The notes: a model not told the origin generated them from the letters alone. A stretch of 64,000 nucleotides of DNA from Pseudonocardia hydrocarbonoxydans (GCF_006539565.1 NZ_BJNG01000020.1:1-64000), one strand, 5' to 3'; numbered from the stretch's first letter, positions 49,771 to 64,000 are shown. Numbers and translations: made by a program.

Positions 49771-50724
49771 ATGACGACGTTGGCACATGACGATCCCGTG
49801 CGGCTCACCTCGGGGCTCGGGCTGGCCGTGGTGTCGGCGGCGTCGTTCGGGCTGTCCGGGCCGCTGGCGCGCGGGCTGCTGGACGCGGGCTGGTCGGCGG
49901 CCGCGGCGGTGGCCGTCCGGGTGCTGCTCGCGGCGCTGGTGCTGGTGCCGGTCGCGCTGCGCCTGCTGCGCGGCCGGTGGTCGGTGGTCCGCCGCCACGC
50001 CGGGCTGGTCGTCTCCTTCGGGCTGCTCGCCGTCGCGGGCTGCCAGCTCGCGTACTTCAACGCCGTGGCGCACATGGAGGTCGGGGTCGCGCTGCTCATC
50101 GAGTACACGGCGCCGGTGGCGGTGGTGCTGTGGCTCTGGCTGCGGCAGGGGCAGCGGCCGGGCCGGTTGACGGCGCTGGGCGCCGTGCTCGGGGCCGCCG
50201 GTCTCGTCCTGGTGCTCGACGTGCTGTCCGGGGCCGACGTCAGCGTCGTCGGGGTCCTGTGGGCGCTGGGGGCGATGCTGGGCGCGGCGTCCTACTTCGT
50301 GCTCTCCGCCCGCGAGGCGGAGGGCCTGCCCGCGGTCGTGCTGGCCGCGGGCGGGCTGCTGGTCGGCGGCGTCGCGCTGCTCGTCGCCGGGGCGCTGGGG
50401 ATCCTGCCGTTCGCGGTGTCGGCGGCACCGGTGGCGTTCAGCGGGTTCGCGCTGCCGTGGTGGGCGCCGGTGCTCGCGCTCGGCCTCGTCACCGCCGCGC
50501 TCGCCTACGTCACCGGCATCGCGGCCACCCGCAGGCTCGGCTCGCGGCTGGCGTCGTTCGTCGCGCTGGGGGAGGTGCTCGCCGCGCTGCTGTTCGCCTG
50601 GGTGCTGCTGGCGCAGGCCCCGTCGGGGATCCAGCTGCTCGGCGGCGCGCTGATCCTGGGCGGGGTCGTGGTGGTGCGGGCGGGGGAGCCGCGGGCCGTC
50701 GCGGTGCCCGCCGGTCCGGCGTGA
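49771..50724 (+). CDS. EamA/DMT family transporter
   Basis: A 317-aa exporter with ten helices in two EamA repeats (VVSAASFGLSGPLARGLLDA; LVTAALAYVTGIAATRRLGS) and the HMEVGVALLIEYTAPVAVVL stretch typical of RhaT/EamA members. Divergent from the CGNR regulator, so possibly induced by the compound that regulator senses. It converges closely with the siderophore permease gene (4-bp gap). Confidence 0.9.
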   Translation: MTTLAHDDPVRLTSGLGLAVVSAASFGLSGPLARGLLDAGWSAAAAVAVRVLLAALVLVPVALRLLRGRWSVVRRHAGLVVSFGLLAVAGCQLAYFNAVAHMEVGVALLIEYTAPVAVVLWLWLRQGQRPGRLTALGAVLGAAGLVLVLDVLSGADVSVVGVLWALGAMLGAASYFVLSAREAEGLPAVVLAAGGLLVGGVALLVAGALGILPFAVSAAPVAFSGFALPWWAPVLALGLVTAALAYVTGIAATRRLGSRLASFVALGEVLAALLFAWVLLAQAPSGIQLLGGALILGGVVVVRAGEPRAVAVPAGPA

Positions 50725-50728
50725 CGCG

Positions 50729-52813
50729 TCAGGCCCGGGCGCGGGAGCGCCAGAGCAGCCACACGAAGTACGGCGTGCCGATCACCGCGGTGAGCAGGCC
50801 CGCCGGCAGCTGGGCCGGGGCGATGACCGCCCGGCCCAGCAGGTCGGCCAGGCACACCAGCACCGCGCCCAGCAGCATCGCCACCGGCACGACGCGAGTG
50901 TGCCGCGAGCCGACCAGCGCGCGGGCGGCGTGCGGGGCGACCAGGCCGACGAACGAGATCACCCCGACCGCGGCCACGGCGGCGGCGGTGAGCAGCGCGG
51001 CCACCGTCAGCAGCGCCAGACGGGTGCGGCCCAGCGCGATGCCCAGCACGCGCGGGGTGTCGTCGTCGAGCGCCATCAGGTCGAGCTCCGCGCGCGCCCG
51101 GGCCAGCAGCACGGTGGCCAGTACGAGCGCGACCAGCACCGGGACGAGATGGACGAACGTCCGCCCGTAGGTGGAGCCGGACAGCCAGGTCAGCGCCTTG
51201 GTCTCGTTGAACGGGTCGGTCTGCACGATGAGCACGGTGATCAGTGACAGCGTCCCGTAGGAGACCCCGACGCCGATGAGCACGAGCCGGTCCGAGGCCA
51301 GCCCGCCGCGGGCGGCGAGGCCGAACACCAGCGCGCACGCGGCCAGCGCCCCGGCCGCGGTGACCCCGGCCAGCGCCCAGGTGCCGACGGTGGGCACCAG
51401 CGTGATCGCCGCGACGGCGGCCAGCCCGGCCCCGCCGCTGACGCCGAGCAGCCCCGGGTCGGCCAGCGGGTTGCGGCACACCGCCTGGACCGCCGTGCCG
51501 GCCAGCGCCAGCGCCGCCCCGGCCAGCAGCGCCGCGAGCACCCGCGGCACCCGGGTGTCCAGCACGAACGTCGTGACCCGCCCGCCGCGCCCGGCCAGCC
51601 AGTTGAGCACGTCGCCGCCGAGCAGGGTGGCGTCGCCGAGCAGCAGCGCCCCGGCCGCGACACCGGCGGTGAGCAGCACCAGGACCACCACGACGACGGT
51701 GAACGTGCGCCGGTCGCGCAGCCGCGCCGACCGCGCGGACGGCGCGTGGCGGACCGGACCGGAGTCACGGAACCGCTGGGCCAGCAGCACCAGCACGACC
51801 GCGCCGAACACCGTGGTGACGACGCCGGTGGGCACCTCCACGCCGGCCTGCCCGCCGAGCGCGGCGCGCACCACGACGTCGGCGCCGAGCACGACCGCGA
51901 CCCCGGCCAGCGCCGAGAACGGCACCAGCACCCGGTGCCGGTGCAGCCCGGGCACCAGTGGGGCCAGGATCCGCACGACCGCGGGCGCGCACAGCCCGAC
52001 GAAGCCGACGGGCCCCGCCACGGTGACCGCCGCGGCCGAGAGCAGCGCCGCCAGCACCACGGCCGCCACGCGCGTGCGGCGTACCGGCACGCCGAGCACC
52101 TGGGCGGTGTCGTCGCCCAGGCCCAGCACGTCGAGGCGGCGTCCCAGCAGGACCAGCACCGCGATGCCCAGTGCCACCACGGGTGCGGCCTGCCCGACCG
52201 CCGACAGCCCGGTCTGGGCCAGCGACCCGCTGCCCCACGCGTAGAGCCCAGCGGTCTCCTGCGCGAACAGCAGCAGCAGGACGGTGGTCAGGGCGTAGAG
52301 CGCGAGCGAGACCGCCGACCCGGCCAGCACCAGGCGGGTCGGCGCCGAGCCGCCGCCCGCGGAGAGCGCGAGCACCAGCCCGGCCGCGGCCAGGCCCCCG
52401 GCGAAGGCCAGCAGCCCGGAGGCGTAGAACGGCAGGCTCAGCCCGACCGCGGCCACCGCCACCACCGCCAGGTGCGCGCCGGCGTTGACCCCGAGGGTGT
52501 CCGGGGCGGCCAGCGAGTTGCGCGCGATCGACTGCAGCGCCGCCCCCGCCGCACCCAGCGCCGCCCCGACGACGAGCCCGGCGAGTAGCCGCGGCAGCCG
52601 CGACGCGACCACCACGGCCGCGGCCTGGTCGGTGCCGCCGCCGGTGAGCAGCGCCCACAGGTCGGCGGCGTCCACCGCGGCCGTGCCCTGCGTGAGGTGC
52701 ACGGCCGCGATCAGCACGACCAGGGCGGTGCCCGCGACGGCGGCTCCGGTGACCCGCAGCGGCCGGGCCGGCGCCGGGGCCGCCTGCGCGGGAGCGCTGG
52801 GGGCGAGCGTCAC
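50729..52813 (-). CDS. iron-siderophore ABC permease, fused FhuB type
   Basis: A 694-aa fusion of two FecCD/BtuC-type permeases. Each half repeats the family signatures: SRLPRLLAGLVVGAALGAAG and SIARNSLAAPDTLGVNAGAH in the first; TRVPRVLAALLAGAALALAG and AVCRNPLADPGLLGVSGGAG in the second, with matching VGFVGLCAPAVVRIL and ISFVGLVAPHAARAL loops for the ATPase. Fused permeases replace the usual FecC+FecD pair. Third gene of an iron-box operon, one base after the binding-protein stop. Confidence 0.94.
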   Translation of the reverse strand: MTLAPSAPAQAAPAPARPLRVTGAAVAGTALVVLIAAVHLTQGTAAVDAADLWALLTGGGTDQAAAVVVASRLPRLLAGLVVGAALGAAGAALQSIARNSLAAPDTLGVNAGAHLAVVAVAAVGLSLPFYASGLLAFAGGLAAAGLVLALSAGGGSAPTRLVLAGSAVSLALYALTTVLLLLFAQETAGLYAWGSGSLAQTGLSAVGQAAPVVALGIAVLVLLGRRLDVLGLGDDTAQVLGVPVRRTRVAAVVLAALLSAAAVTVAGPVGFVGLCAPAVVRILAPLVPGLHRHRVLVPFSALAGVAVVLGADVVVRAALGGQAGVEVPTGVVTTVFGAVVLVLLAQRFRDSGPVRHAPSARSARLRDRRTFTVVVVVLVLLTAGVAAGALLLGDATLLGGDVLNWLAGRGGRVTTFVLDTRVPRVLAALLAGAALALAGTAVQAVCRNPLADPGLLGVSGGAGLAAVAAITLVPTVGTWALAGVTAAGALAACALVFGLAARGGLASDRLVLIGVGVSYGTLSLITVLIVQTDPFNETKALTWLSGSTYGRTFVHLVPVLVALVLATVLLARARAELDLMALDDDTPRVLGIALGRTRLALLTVAALLTAAAVAAVGVISFVGLVAPHAARALVGSRHTRVVPVAMLLGAVLVCLADLLGRAVIAPAQLPAGLLTAVIGTPYFVWLLWRSRARA

Positions 52814-52814
52814 G

Positions 52815-53797
52815 TCAGCCGGTCACCGCGGCGACCACGGCGTCGACGTAGGCCTGCATCGAGGCGGGCCCGCCGAACATCCAGATGCCGTCGGGCAGCC
52901 GGGTGACGTTGCCCGCCCGGACGAACGGCAGCGACTCCCACACGGCGTTCCCGGTGAGGGTCTCGGTGATCGGGTCCGGGGTGACGGCGGCGTTGTCGTA
53001 GTAGAGGTACTCCACGTCGCCCAGAGCGGTCAGGCCCTCGACGTCGGTGGAGGCCAGGCCGTAGTCCGGGTCGCCCTCGATCGTCCAGGCGCTGGGCAGC
53101 CCGAGCTCGGCGGCCACCGCCCCGGCCAGGGAGCCGCCGGTGAACGGGCGGATGGAGAGCTGCCCGCCGTCGACGTAGGCGTCGGAGAACGCCATCGGCC
53201 GGCCCTCCAGCCCGGCGGCGCTGATCGCCGCGGCCCCCTCGGCGAGCTTCGCGTCGAAGTCGGCCAGCAGGGTCGCCGCGGCGTCCTGGGTGCCGGTGGC
53301 CTGCGCGACCAGGTCGACGTTGGCGCGCATCCGCCCGATCGGGTCGGTGGCGTCGGCGGAGCGGACGAGCAGCACCGGCGCGACCGTCTCCAGCTGCGCG
53401 ACCGCCGCCTCGGGCAGGTCGGTGGTGGCGACGACGAGGTCCGGGTCGAGCGCGGCGATCGACTCGACGCTGGGCTCCCCGCGCACCCCGACGTCGGTGA
53501 CCTCGCCGGTCAGCGGCGCGGACTGCACCCAGTTGCCGTACCCCTCGACGTCGGCCACGCCGACCGGCATCACGCCGAGGGAGACCAGGTGCTCGACGAC
53601 GTTCCACTCCAGGCCGACCGTGCGCTCGGCGGGGCCGTCGAGCACGACCTGCTGCCCGCGGGCGTCGGTCAGCGTGATCTGCTCACCGGTGGGGGCGGCG
53701 GCGTCGGGGGTCGCGGCCGGTTCGGTGGTGCCGCACGCGGCCAGCGCCAGCACGGTGGCCGCGAGCAGCGGCAGGGACCAGTTCCGAGTGGTGCGTC

Positions 53798-53801
<4 letters not shown>
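52815..53801 (-). CDS. iron-siderophore substrate-binding lipoprotein
   Basis: A 328-aa TroA/FhuD-type binding protein. Lipobox LALAACG at about 17-23. Family motifs: ITLTDARGQQVVLDGPAERT, VGLEWNVVEHLVSLGVMPVG, and SIAALDPDLVVATTD. It binds a ferric siderophore outside the membrane and delivers it to the fused permease. Start ATG 53801 overlaps the ATPase stop (ATGA). Confidence 0.93.
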
Positions 53802-54616
<815 letters not shown>

Positions 54617-54619
54617 GGC

Positions 54620-54638
54620 TCAGGATAGGCACACCTCA
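54620..54638 (-). promoter_or_regulatory. DtxR/IdeR iron box
   Basis: TCAGGATAGGCACACCTCA matches the 19-bp DtxR/IdeR consensus TTAGGTTAGGCTAACCTAA at 14 positions. It lies three bases before the GTG of the siderophore ATPase, where bound IdeR-iron would block transcription, giving iron-repressed uptake. Confidence 0.75.
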
Positions 54639-54714
54639 GTGCAGGTGACGAGACCCTCTCCTGTGACGAGGTCCGGCCGGGTCGGCCGCACGGAACCGCG
54701 TTGCCGCCCGGGCC

Positions 54715-54720
54715 TAGGCT
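54715..54720 (+). promoter_or_regulatory. -10 box TAGGCT of metG, leaderless
   Basis: TAGGCT ends six bases before the ATG at 54727. Confidence 0.5.
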
Positions 54721-54726
54721 TCCCAC

Positions 54727-56517
54727 ATGAGTTCCCACGTGCTGACCGCCGTGGCCTGGCCCTACGCCAACGGCCCGCGGCACATCGGTCACGTCAGCGG
54801 TTTCGGCGTGCCCTCCGACGTCTTCTCGCGCTACCGGCGGATGGTCGGCGACGACGTGCTGATGGTCAGCGGCACCGACGAGCACGGCACCCCGATCCAG
54901 GTGCAGGCCGACGCCGAGGGGCTAACCCCCCGCCAGCTCGCCGACAAGTACAACCGCGTGATCGTCGAGGACCTGCACGGCCTGGGCCTGTCCTACGACC
55001 TGTTCACGCGCACCACGACGTCGAACCACTACGAGGTCGTCCAGCAGCTGTTCCTCGCGCTGCACCGCAACGGCTACGTCTTCACCCGGAAGGCGATGGG
55101 CGCGATCAGCCCGTCGACGGGGCGGACGCTGCCCGACCGCTACGTCGAGGGCACCTGCCCGATCTGCGGCTACGAGCACGCGCGCGGCGACCAGTGCGAC
55201 AACTGCGGCAACCAGCTCGACCCGGCCGACCTGAAGAACCCGCGGTCGAAGATCAACGGCGAGACGCCGCTGTTCGTCGAGACCGAGCACTTCTTCCTCG
55301 ACCTGCCCGCGTTCGCCGAGTCGCTGGGGTCGTGGCTGTCCACGCGCACCGACTGGCGCCCCAACGTGCTGAAGTTCTCGGCCAACCTGGCCGCCGACCT
55401 CAAGCCGCGCGCCATCACCCGCGACCTGGACTGGGGCGTCCCGATCCCGCTCGACGGCTGGCGCGACCAGCCCATGAAGCGGCTCTACGTCTGGTTCGAC
55501 GCGGTGATCGGCTACCTGTCCGCGTCGGTGGAGTGGGCCCGGCGCGGCCCGGACCCCGACGCCTGGAAGAAGTGGTGGACCGACCCGGCGGCCCAGGCCT
55601 ACTACTTCATGGGCAAGGACAACATCGTCTTCCACTCCGTCATCTGGCCCGCGCTGCTGCTGGGCCAGAACGGCGCGGGCGACAAGGGCGGCACGCCGGG
55701 CGCGTTCGGCACGCTGAACCTGCCCGACGAGATCGTGTCCTCGGAGTTCCTGACGATGAGCGGCTCGAAGTTCTCGACCAGCCGCGGCACGGTCATCTAC
55801 GTGACCGACTTCCTGCGTGACTTCGGCCCCGACGCGCTGCGCTACTTCATCTCCGTGGCCGGCCCGGAGAACCAGGACACCGACTTCACCTGGGACGAGT
55901 TCGTCCGCCGCACCAACTTCGAGCTGGCCAACGAGTGGGGCAACCTCGTCAACCGCTCGATCTCGATGGCGCACAAGAACGTGGGTGCGATCCCCAAGCC
56001 CACGGCGCCCACCGATGCCGACGCCGAGCTGCTCGCCGCGTCGCGGGCCGGGTTCGACACCGTCGGTGCGCTGCTGGCCCGCAACCGGTTCAAGCAGGCC
56101 TCCGGCGAGGCGATGCGGATCGTCACGCTCGCCAACCGCTACCTGTCCGACCAGGAGCCGTGGAAGCGCAAGGACGACCCCGACCGGCGCGACACGATCC
56201 TGCACACCGCGCTGCAGGTCGTGCAGGACGCCAACACCCTGCTCACCCCGTTCCTGCCGCACGCCGCGCAGCAGGTGCACGAGGCGCTGGGCGGCTCCGG
56301 GGTGTGGGCGGCGCAGCCGTCCGTGGAGATCGTGCCCGAGCTCGGGGAGGGCCCCGAGTACCCCGTGCTCACCGGCGACTACGCGGGGGAGCAGGCCACC
56401 TGGGCGAGCACCCCGATCGAGGTGGGCCGGCCCCTGGAGAAGCCGACGCCGATCTTCACCAAGCTCGACCCGAAGCTGGGCGAGACGGGCCCGGAGTGGG
56501 CCCCGATCGCGCCGTGA
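54727..56517 (+). CDS. metG: methionyl-tRNA synthetase
   Basis: A 596-aa class-I synthetase. HIGH motif as [20 protein letters not shown]; a zinc knuckle of two Cys pairs ([20 protein letters not shown]) in the connective peptide; [20 protein letters not shown]; and the second signature [20 protein letters not shown], in which the usual KMSKS reads KFSTS, a variant I associate with many actinobacterial enzymes. The anticodon-binding domain ([20 protein letters not shown]) is complete, and no C-terminal tRNA-binding domain is appended. Confidence 0.95.
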   Translation: MSSHVLTAVAWPYANGPRHIGHVSGFGVPSDVFSRYRRMVGDDVLMVSGTDEHGTPIQVQADAEGLTPRQLADKYNRVIVEDLHGLGLSYDLFTRTTTSNHYEVVQQLFLALHRNGYVFTRKAMGAISPSTGRTLPDRYVEGTCPICGYEHARGDQCDNCGNQLDPADLKNPRSKINGETPLFVETEHFFLDLPAFAESLGSWLSTRTDWRPNVLKFSANLAADLKPRAITRDLDWGVPIPLDGWRDQPMKRLYVWFDAVIGYLSASVEWARRGPDPDAWKKWWTDPAAQAYYFMGKDNIVFHSVIWPALLLGQNGAGDKGGTPGAFGTLNLPDEIVSSEFLTMSGSKFSTSRGTVIYVTDFLRDFGPDALRYFISVAGPENQDTDFTWDEFVRRTNFELANEWGNLVNRSISMAHKNVGAIPKPTAPTDADAELLAASRAGFDTVGALLARNRFKQASGEAMRIVTLANRYLSDQEPWKRKDDPDRRDTILHTALQVVQDANTLLTPFLPHAAQQVHEALGGSGVWAAQPSVEIVPELGEGPEYPVLTGDYAGEQATWASTPIEVGRPLEKPTPIFTKLDPKLGETGPEWAPIAP

Positions 56518-56542
56518 GCCCCTCGCCTGCCGGGGTGGGGCG

Positions 56543-57397
56543 GTGAGCGGGCACGGGCGGCGGGCCGCACCGGACCCGCCCGAGCCCCTGGGCGTCCCCA
56601 CTGTCGACGCGCACACCCATCTCGACGCCTGCGGCTGCACCGACGCCGCTTCCGTCCGGGCGGCGATGGACCGGGCCGCGGCGGTCAACGTCACGCGGGC
56701 CGTCACCATCGCCGACGACCTGGACGGGGCCCGGTTCGCCGTGCGTGCCGCGCACTGGGACGACCGCGTGCACGCCGCCGTCGCCCTGCACCCGACGCGC
56801 ACCGCCGCCGTCACCGACGCGGACCGCGCCGAGATCGAGGCGCTCGCGCGCGACCCCCGCGTCGTCGCGGTGGGGGAGACCGGCCTGGACCACCACTGGG
56901 AGTACTCCCCGCACGAGGCCCAGGAGCGCGAGTTCCGGTGGCACATCGACCTCGCCAAGCGGCTGGGCAAGCCGCTGATGATCCACGACCGCGACGCCCA
57001 CGCCGACGTGCTGCGCGTGCTCCGCGAGGAGGGGGCACCGGGGACGGTGGTGTTCCACTGCTTCTCCGGCGACGCGGCGATGGCGCGCGAGTGCGTCGAC
57101 GCCGGGTACGTGCTGTCCTTCGCCGGGCCGGTCACGTTCCGGAACGCGCGCGACCTGCAGGAGGCCGCGGTGCTGGTGCCCGAGGACTCCTTCCTCGTCG
57201 AGACCGACGCGCCGTTCCTGACCCCGCACCCGCACCGCGGCCGCGCCAACGAGCCCTACTGCCTGCCCTGGACGGTGCGCGCCGTCGCGTCGCTGCGCGG
57301 GGTGGACGCCGACGCCGTCGCCGACGCGGCCCGCCGCAACGCCGAGCGGGTGTTCGGCATCGGCGACACGCGCCGGGCGTCGGAATCCGTCCGCTGA
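56543..57397 (+). CDS. tatD: TatD family metal-dependent DNase
   Basis: A 284-aa TIM-barrel nuclease. Metal ligands: DAHTHLDAC near the N-terminus, GETGLDHHWEYSPHEAQERE, HDRDAHADVLRVL, VVFHCFSGDA and VETDAPFLTPHP. TatD proteins have 3'-5' exonuclease activity on damaged or single-stranded DNA. Follows metG by 25 bases, as in Rv1007c/Rv1008-type loci although metG here is co-directional. GTG 56543 chosen. Confidence 0.92.
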   Translation: MSGHGRRAAPDPPEPLGVPTVDAHTHLDACGCTDAASVRAAMDRAAAVNVTRAVTIADDLDGARFAVRAAHWDDRVHAAVALHPTRTAAVTDADRAEIEALARDPRVVAVGETGLDHHWEYSPHEAQEREFRWHIDLAKRLGKPLMIHDRDAHADVLRVLREEGAPGTVVFHCFSGDAAMARECVDAGYVLSFAGPVTFRNARDLQEAAVLVPEDSFLVETDAPFLTPHPHRGRANEPYCLPWTVRAVASLRGVDADAVADAARRNAERVFGIGDTRRASESVR

Positions 57398-57528
57398 GCT
57401 GTCATCCGTCGCGTCGGACGGCACGCCCGGCGTAGGGGATGCACGTTCGGCGTAGGAGGAGGGCCGCTCGGCGCTCACGGTGTGTCGCGACACGACCCGC
57501 GCACTCACCGCCCGTTACGGTTCCGTGA

Positions 57529-59298
<1,770 letters not shown>

Positions 59299-59305
59299 TC
59301 GACGG

Positions 59306-60151
59306 GTGACCGACCCTTCCGCCCGGCTGCTCGGACCCGCGGAGGTACGCGCCCTGGCCCACGAGCTGGGGCTGCGGCCCACCAAGAAGCTCGGGCAGAA
59401 CTTCGTGCACGACCCCAACACGGTGCGCCGCATCGTGCGGGCCGCGGAGCTCGCGCCCGACGACGTCGTGGTGGAGGTCGGTCCCGGGCTCGGGTCGCTG
59501 ACGCTGGCCCTGCTGCCCGCCGTGGCCGCCGTGCACGCCGTCGAGATCGACCCGGTGCTCGCCGCGCGGCTGCCCGTCACGGTCGCCGACCGCGCCCCCG
59601 CGCTGGCCGACCGGCTCACCGTCGTCGGCGCCGACGCCCTGCGGGTCGCCGCCGCGCAGCTCCCGGGCGCCACCGCGCTGGTCGCGAACCTGCCCTACAA
59701 CGTCGGGGTGCCCGTCGTGCTGCACCTCCTCGCCGAGCTGCCCGCGCTGCGGCGCGGGCTGGTGATGGTGCAGGCCGAGGTGGCCGAGCGGCTGGCCGCC
59801 GCGCCGGGCAGCCGGGCCTACGGGGTGCCGAGCGCGAAACTGGCCTGGTACGCCGCGGCCCGGCGGGTGGGCCCGGTGCCGCGCGCGGTGTTCTGGCCGG
59901 TGCCCGGCGTCGACTCCGGGCTGCTGGCCTTCGACCGCCGCGACCCCCCACCCGGCGACCGTGACGCCGTGTTCGCCCTGGTCGACGCCGCGTTCGCCCA
60001 GCGCCGCAAGGCGTTGCGCAGCGGGCTGGCCGGCTGGGCGGGGTCGCCCGCGGCGGCCGAGGAGGCGTTGCGCCGGGCCGGGATCGACCCGATGACCCGC
60101 GCCGAGCGGCTCGGCATCGACGACTTCGCCCGCCTGGCCGCCGCGCGGTAG
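59306..60151 (+). CDS. rsmA: 16S rRNA dimethyladenosine transferase
   Basis: A 281-aa KsgA/RsmA enzyme that dimethylates two adjacent adenines in the 3' end of 16S rRNA. Motifs: [34 protein letters not shown] (SAM site), and [15 protein letters not shown] (catalytic NLPY). It begins seven bases after rpfB and is translated from the same message. Confidence 0.96.
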   Translation: MTDPSARLLGPAEVRALAHELGLRPTKKLGQNFVHDPNTVRRIVRAAELAPDDVVVEVGPGLGSLTLALLPAVAAVHAVEIDPVLAARLPVTVADRAPALADRLTVVGADALRVAAAQLPGATALVANLPYNVGVPVVLHLLAELPALRRGLVMVQAEVAERLAAAPGSRAYGVPSAKLAWYAAARRVGPVPRAVFWPVPGVDSGLLAFDRRDPPPGDRDAVFALVDAAFAQRRKALRSGLAGWAGSPAAAEEALRRAGIDPMTRAERLGIDDFARLAAAR

Positions 60152-60183
60152 GACGGGCACGACGGGCCGGCGCGGGACGCACG

Positions 60184-60189
60184 TAGGGT
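60184..60189 (+). promoter_or_regulatory. -10 box TAGGGT of ispE, leaderless
   Basis: TAGGGT ends six bases before the GTG at 60196, suggesting a promoter besides read-through from rpfB-rsmA. Confidence 0.5.
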
Positions 60190-60195
60190 TGTCCG

Positions 60196-61116
60196 GTGCC
60201 CCCCGCCGCCCCGCCCTCGGTCACCGTGCGGGTCCCTGCCAAGATCAACCTGCATCTGGCCGTGGGCCAGCTGCGCGCCGACGGCTTCCACGACCTGGTC
60301 ACGGTCTTCCACGCGGTGAGCCTGTTCGACGAGGTGACCGTGGCCCACGGCGACGGGCCGGGCATCGAGGTGTTCGGCGAGGGCGTCACCGAGGTGCCCG
60401 CCGACGAGACGAACCTGGCCTGGCGCGCGGTGCAGCGCCTCGCCGAGCAGGCCGGGCACGAACCCGACGTCCGGCTGGTGCTGCGCAAGGGCATCCCGGT
60501 GGCCGGGGGCATGGCCGGGGGCAGCGCCGACGCCGCGGCCGCGCTGGTCGGGCTCTCCGCGCTCTGGAAGCTCGACCTCACCCGCGACGAGCTCGCCCCG
60601 ATCGCCGCCGAGCTGGGCAGCGACGTCACCTTCGCGCTCTACGGCGGCACGGCGCTGGGCACCGGGCGCGGCGAGCGGATCGTGCCGGTGCTGTCGCGGC
60701 ACCCGCAGCACTGGGTGATCGCGCTGCACCGCGGCGGGTTGTCGACGCCGAAGGTGTTCGGCGAGCTCGACCGCCTCCGGGCGGGTGCCGACCCCGTCGA
60801 CCGCCCGGTCGAGCCGGTGCTGGAGGCCATCGCCGGGGGCGACCCGCGGCAGCTCGCGCTGTCGCTGGGCAACGACCTGCAGGCCGCGGCCGTCAGCATG
60901 GTCCCCGACCTGCGGCGCACGCTGCGTGCGGGCGTCGACGCCGGCGCGCTGGCCGGGGTCGTCTCCGGCTCCGGGCCCACGTGCGCGTTCCTGTGCTCCG
61001 GCGCCGACGCCGCGATGGACGTCGCCACCGAGCTGGCCGGGCTCGGCGTGTGCCGCACGGTGCGCGTCGCGCACGGGCCGGTGCCGGGGGCCAAGATCAT
61101 CGAGAACGCAGAGTGA
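60196..61116 (+). CDS. ispE: 4-diphosphocytidyl-2-C-methyl-D-erythritol kinase
   Basis: A 306-aa GHMP kinase of the MEP isoprenoid pathway. Substrate motif [23 protein letters not shown]-binding [21 protein letters not shown]-terminal [17 protein letters not shown]. Starts with GTG at 60196. Standard length and standard place after rsmA. Confidence 0.96.
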   Translation: MPPAAPPSVTVRVPAKINLHLAVGQLRADGFHDLVTVFHAVSLFDEVTVAHGDGPGIEVFGEGVTEVPADETNLAWRAVQRLAEQAGHEPDVRLVLRKGIPVAGGMAGGSADAAAALVGLSALWKLDLTRDELAPIAAELGSDVTFALYGGTALGTGRGERIVPVLSRHPQHWVIALHRGGLSTPKVFGELDRLRAGADPVDRPVEPVLEAIAGGDPRQLALSLGNDLQAAAVSMVPDLRRTLRAGVDAGALAGVVSGSGPTCAFLCSGADAAMDVATELAGLGVCRTVRVAHGPVPGAKIIENAE

Positions 61117-61147
61117 TCGACAACCAGGAAGCGGCGGGACGCGGCTG

Positions 61148-62947
<1,800 letters not shown>

Positions 62948-63706
62948 TCAGGCGCTCTCCCGCTGGAACGTGCGCACCCCCCAGAACAGCGAGACGGCCG
63001 CGAGCAGGACGGCCACGACGATGCCGACGAGCGCGGTGGCCGTGAACAGGTCGCCGACGAACACCGCGCGCGTGGCGTCGACGACGTAGACGAACGGGTT
63101 GGCGCGCGACAGCGCGAACAGCCACGGCGGCGCGATCGTCATCGGCAGCAGGATGCCCGAGAGCAGGAGCAGCGGCAGGAACACCGACTGCACGATGGGC
63201 ACGAACGCGTCCTCGCTCTTGACCCGCAGTGCGAGCGCGTAGGAGGCGCAGGACGCGGCGAACCCGAGCACGGCCACCAGCGCCAGCCCGACCAGCACGC
63301 CGCCGACCGGGGCGCGCAGGCCGAACGGGATCGCCACGACCGTCAGCAGGATGCCCTGGGTCAGCAGGACCGCGGTCTCCTTCAAGGCCCGGCCCAGCAG
63401 CAGCGCGACGCGGCTGACCGGCGTCACCTGCATCCGCTCGACCACACCGGCCTTGAACTCGGTGAGGATCGAGAAGCCGACGAACAGCCCGCCGAACAGG
63501 CCGAGCTGGATGAGCAGCGCCGGGACCAGCACCTGCCAGGCGTCACCGGCCGGGAAGCCGGGGGTGTTCTGCACGATCGGGATGAGCAGCGGCCCGAACA
63601 GCGCGAGGTAGAGGAAGGGCTGGACGATGCCGATGACCACCCAGAACGGGTTGCGCAGCGACTGCTTCATGGAGCGCTGGAAGATCAGCCAGGTCTCGGT
63701 GATCAC
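62948..63706 (-). CDS. ABC-2 type exporter permease (DrrB-like)
   Basis: A 252-aa permease with six helices (FWVVIGIVQPFLYLALFGPL; VLVPALLIQLGLFGGLFVGF; and so on) and the ABC-2 motif SVFLPLLLLSGILLPMTIAP. Starts with GTG at 63706, overlapping the upstream ATPase stop (GTGA). It forms an exporter with the partial ATPase; the substrate, drug or lipid, is unknown. Converges tail-to-tail with the ABC-F gene with no gap. Confidence 0.9.
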   Translation of the reverse strand: MITETWLIFQRSMKQSLRNPFWVVIGIVQPFLYLALFGPLLIPIVQNTPGFPAGDAWQVLVPALLIQLGLFGGLFVGFSILTEFKAGVVERMQVTPVSRVALLLGRALKETAVLLTQGILLTVVAIPFGLRAPVGGVLVGLALVAVLGFAASCASYALALRVKSEDAFVPIVQSVFLPLLLLSGILLPMTIAPPWLFALSRANPFVYVVDATRAVFVGDLFTATALVGIVVAVLLAAVSLFWGVRTFQRESA

Positions 63707-64000
63707 GATCGGGCCTCCGCGGGTTCCGGGGCTTCCTCGTCGCGCAGGGACCGGCCGGTCAGGGTCAGGAACACGTCGTCGAGGCTCGGGCGCCGCACCT
63801 CGACCGCGGTCATCGCGATGCCGGCCGCGTCGAGCTCGCGCAGCAGGGCGGGCAGCACGCGCGCGCCGTCCTCCACCCGGAACCGCACGACCGAGCCCTC
63901 GACGGCCACCTCGGACCCGATCCGCCCGGCCAGCTCGGCGGTGCGTCCGGGATCGGTGGAGTCGACGACGACGAGGTCGCCGGACACGCGGCGCTTGAGC
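63703..64000 (-). CDS. ABC exporter ATPase (DrrA-like), C-terminal end only
   Basis: The window ends inside this gene. The readable part is the DUF4162-type C-terminal domain of DrrA proteins (LKRRVSGDLVVVDSTDPGRT, then GIAMTAVEVRRPSLDDVFLT followed by LTGRSL). Walker motifs lie outside the window. It is coupled to the permease by a 4-base overlap. Confidence 0.85.
   Translation of the reverse strand, partial: LKRRVSGDLVVVDSTDPGRTAELAGRIGSEVAVEGSVVRFRVEDGARVLPALLRELDAAGIAMTAVEVRRPSLDDVFLTLTGRSLRDEEAPEPAEARS

Noticed and set aside
55755..55790. MetG as a possible inactive synthetase because KMSKS reads KFSTS
   Set aside because: All other signatures, zinc Cys pairs and length are intact, and I associate this variant with actinobacterial MetRS; there is no sign of a pseudogene.

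Overview
The window is GC-rich chromosomal DNA of an actinomycete, most likely a Pseudonocardia-like member of the Pseudonocardiaceae. This rests on codon use, many ATGA/GTGA/TGATG gene overlaps, many leaderless -10 boxes (TANNNT 6-8 bases before the start codon), and a gene order matching, from memory, the Mycobacterium tuberculosis blocks Rv0981-Rv0996 and Rv1002c-Rv1011.

Layout. 1-7030: tRNA-Arg(CCT), a penicillin-acylase-family enzyme, a DUF1905/YdeI protein, a thioredoxin-reductase-like flavoprotein divergent from its likely XRE-cupin regulator, a membrane metallophosphoesterase and a beta-hydroxyacid-dehydrogenase-like enzyme. 7036-18095: the conserved envelope-stress and division block mprA-mprB-pepD, moaB-like, mscL, a SAF protein, an FmdB/Ruc-like zinc ribbon, 5-formyl-THF cyclo-ligase, galU, a degenerate MoeA paralogue (Glp), a RimJ-like acetyltransferase and a SepX/GlpR-like membrane protein.

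18165-30097 is an intact-looking 11.9-kb actinomycete integrative and conjugative element (AICE) in the 3' end of tRNA-Ala(CGC), bounded by perfect 48-bp direct repeats. It has an int-xis-rep-spd-ftsK operon written as one chain of overlapping genes, a second operon of small proteins, a divergent promoter region with a helically phased TGNTAG array, a GntR regulator fused to a P-loop kinase-like domain, a second P-loop nucleotide-kinase-like gene, and AT-richer cargo including a small secreted protein.

30416-39048 looks like decaying accessory DNA: an AraC regulator, a PucR regulator with six QHHCDA repeats, and a dipeptide-type permease are each interrupted. They sit with TetR, TauD, a second permease, a substrate-binding lipoprotein and a divergent MFS exporter. 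No ABC ATPase accompanies this transporter.

39087-54638 carries two XRE/DMT-type exporter loci, protein O-mannosyltransferase (pmt) divergent from rsmI, a perfect-arm intergenic palindrome, a KhtTU-like K+/H+ antiporter pair, a Uma2 nuclease-fold protein, zwf overlapping a GH15 glucosidase/trehalase gene, and a siderophore uptake operon behind a DtxR/IdeR-type iron box. 54727-64000 is housekeeping: metG, tatD, rpfB (with a long 5' leader hairpin), rsmA, ispE, an ABC-F ATPase, and a DrrAB-like exporter cut by the window edge.
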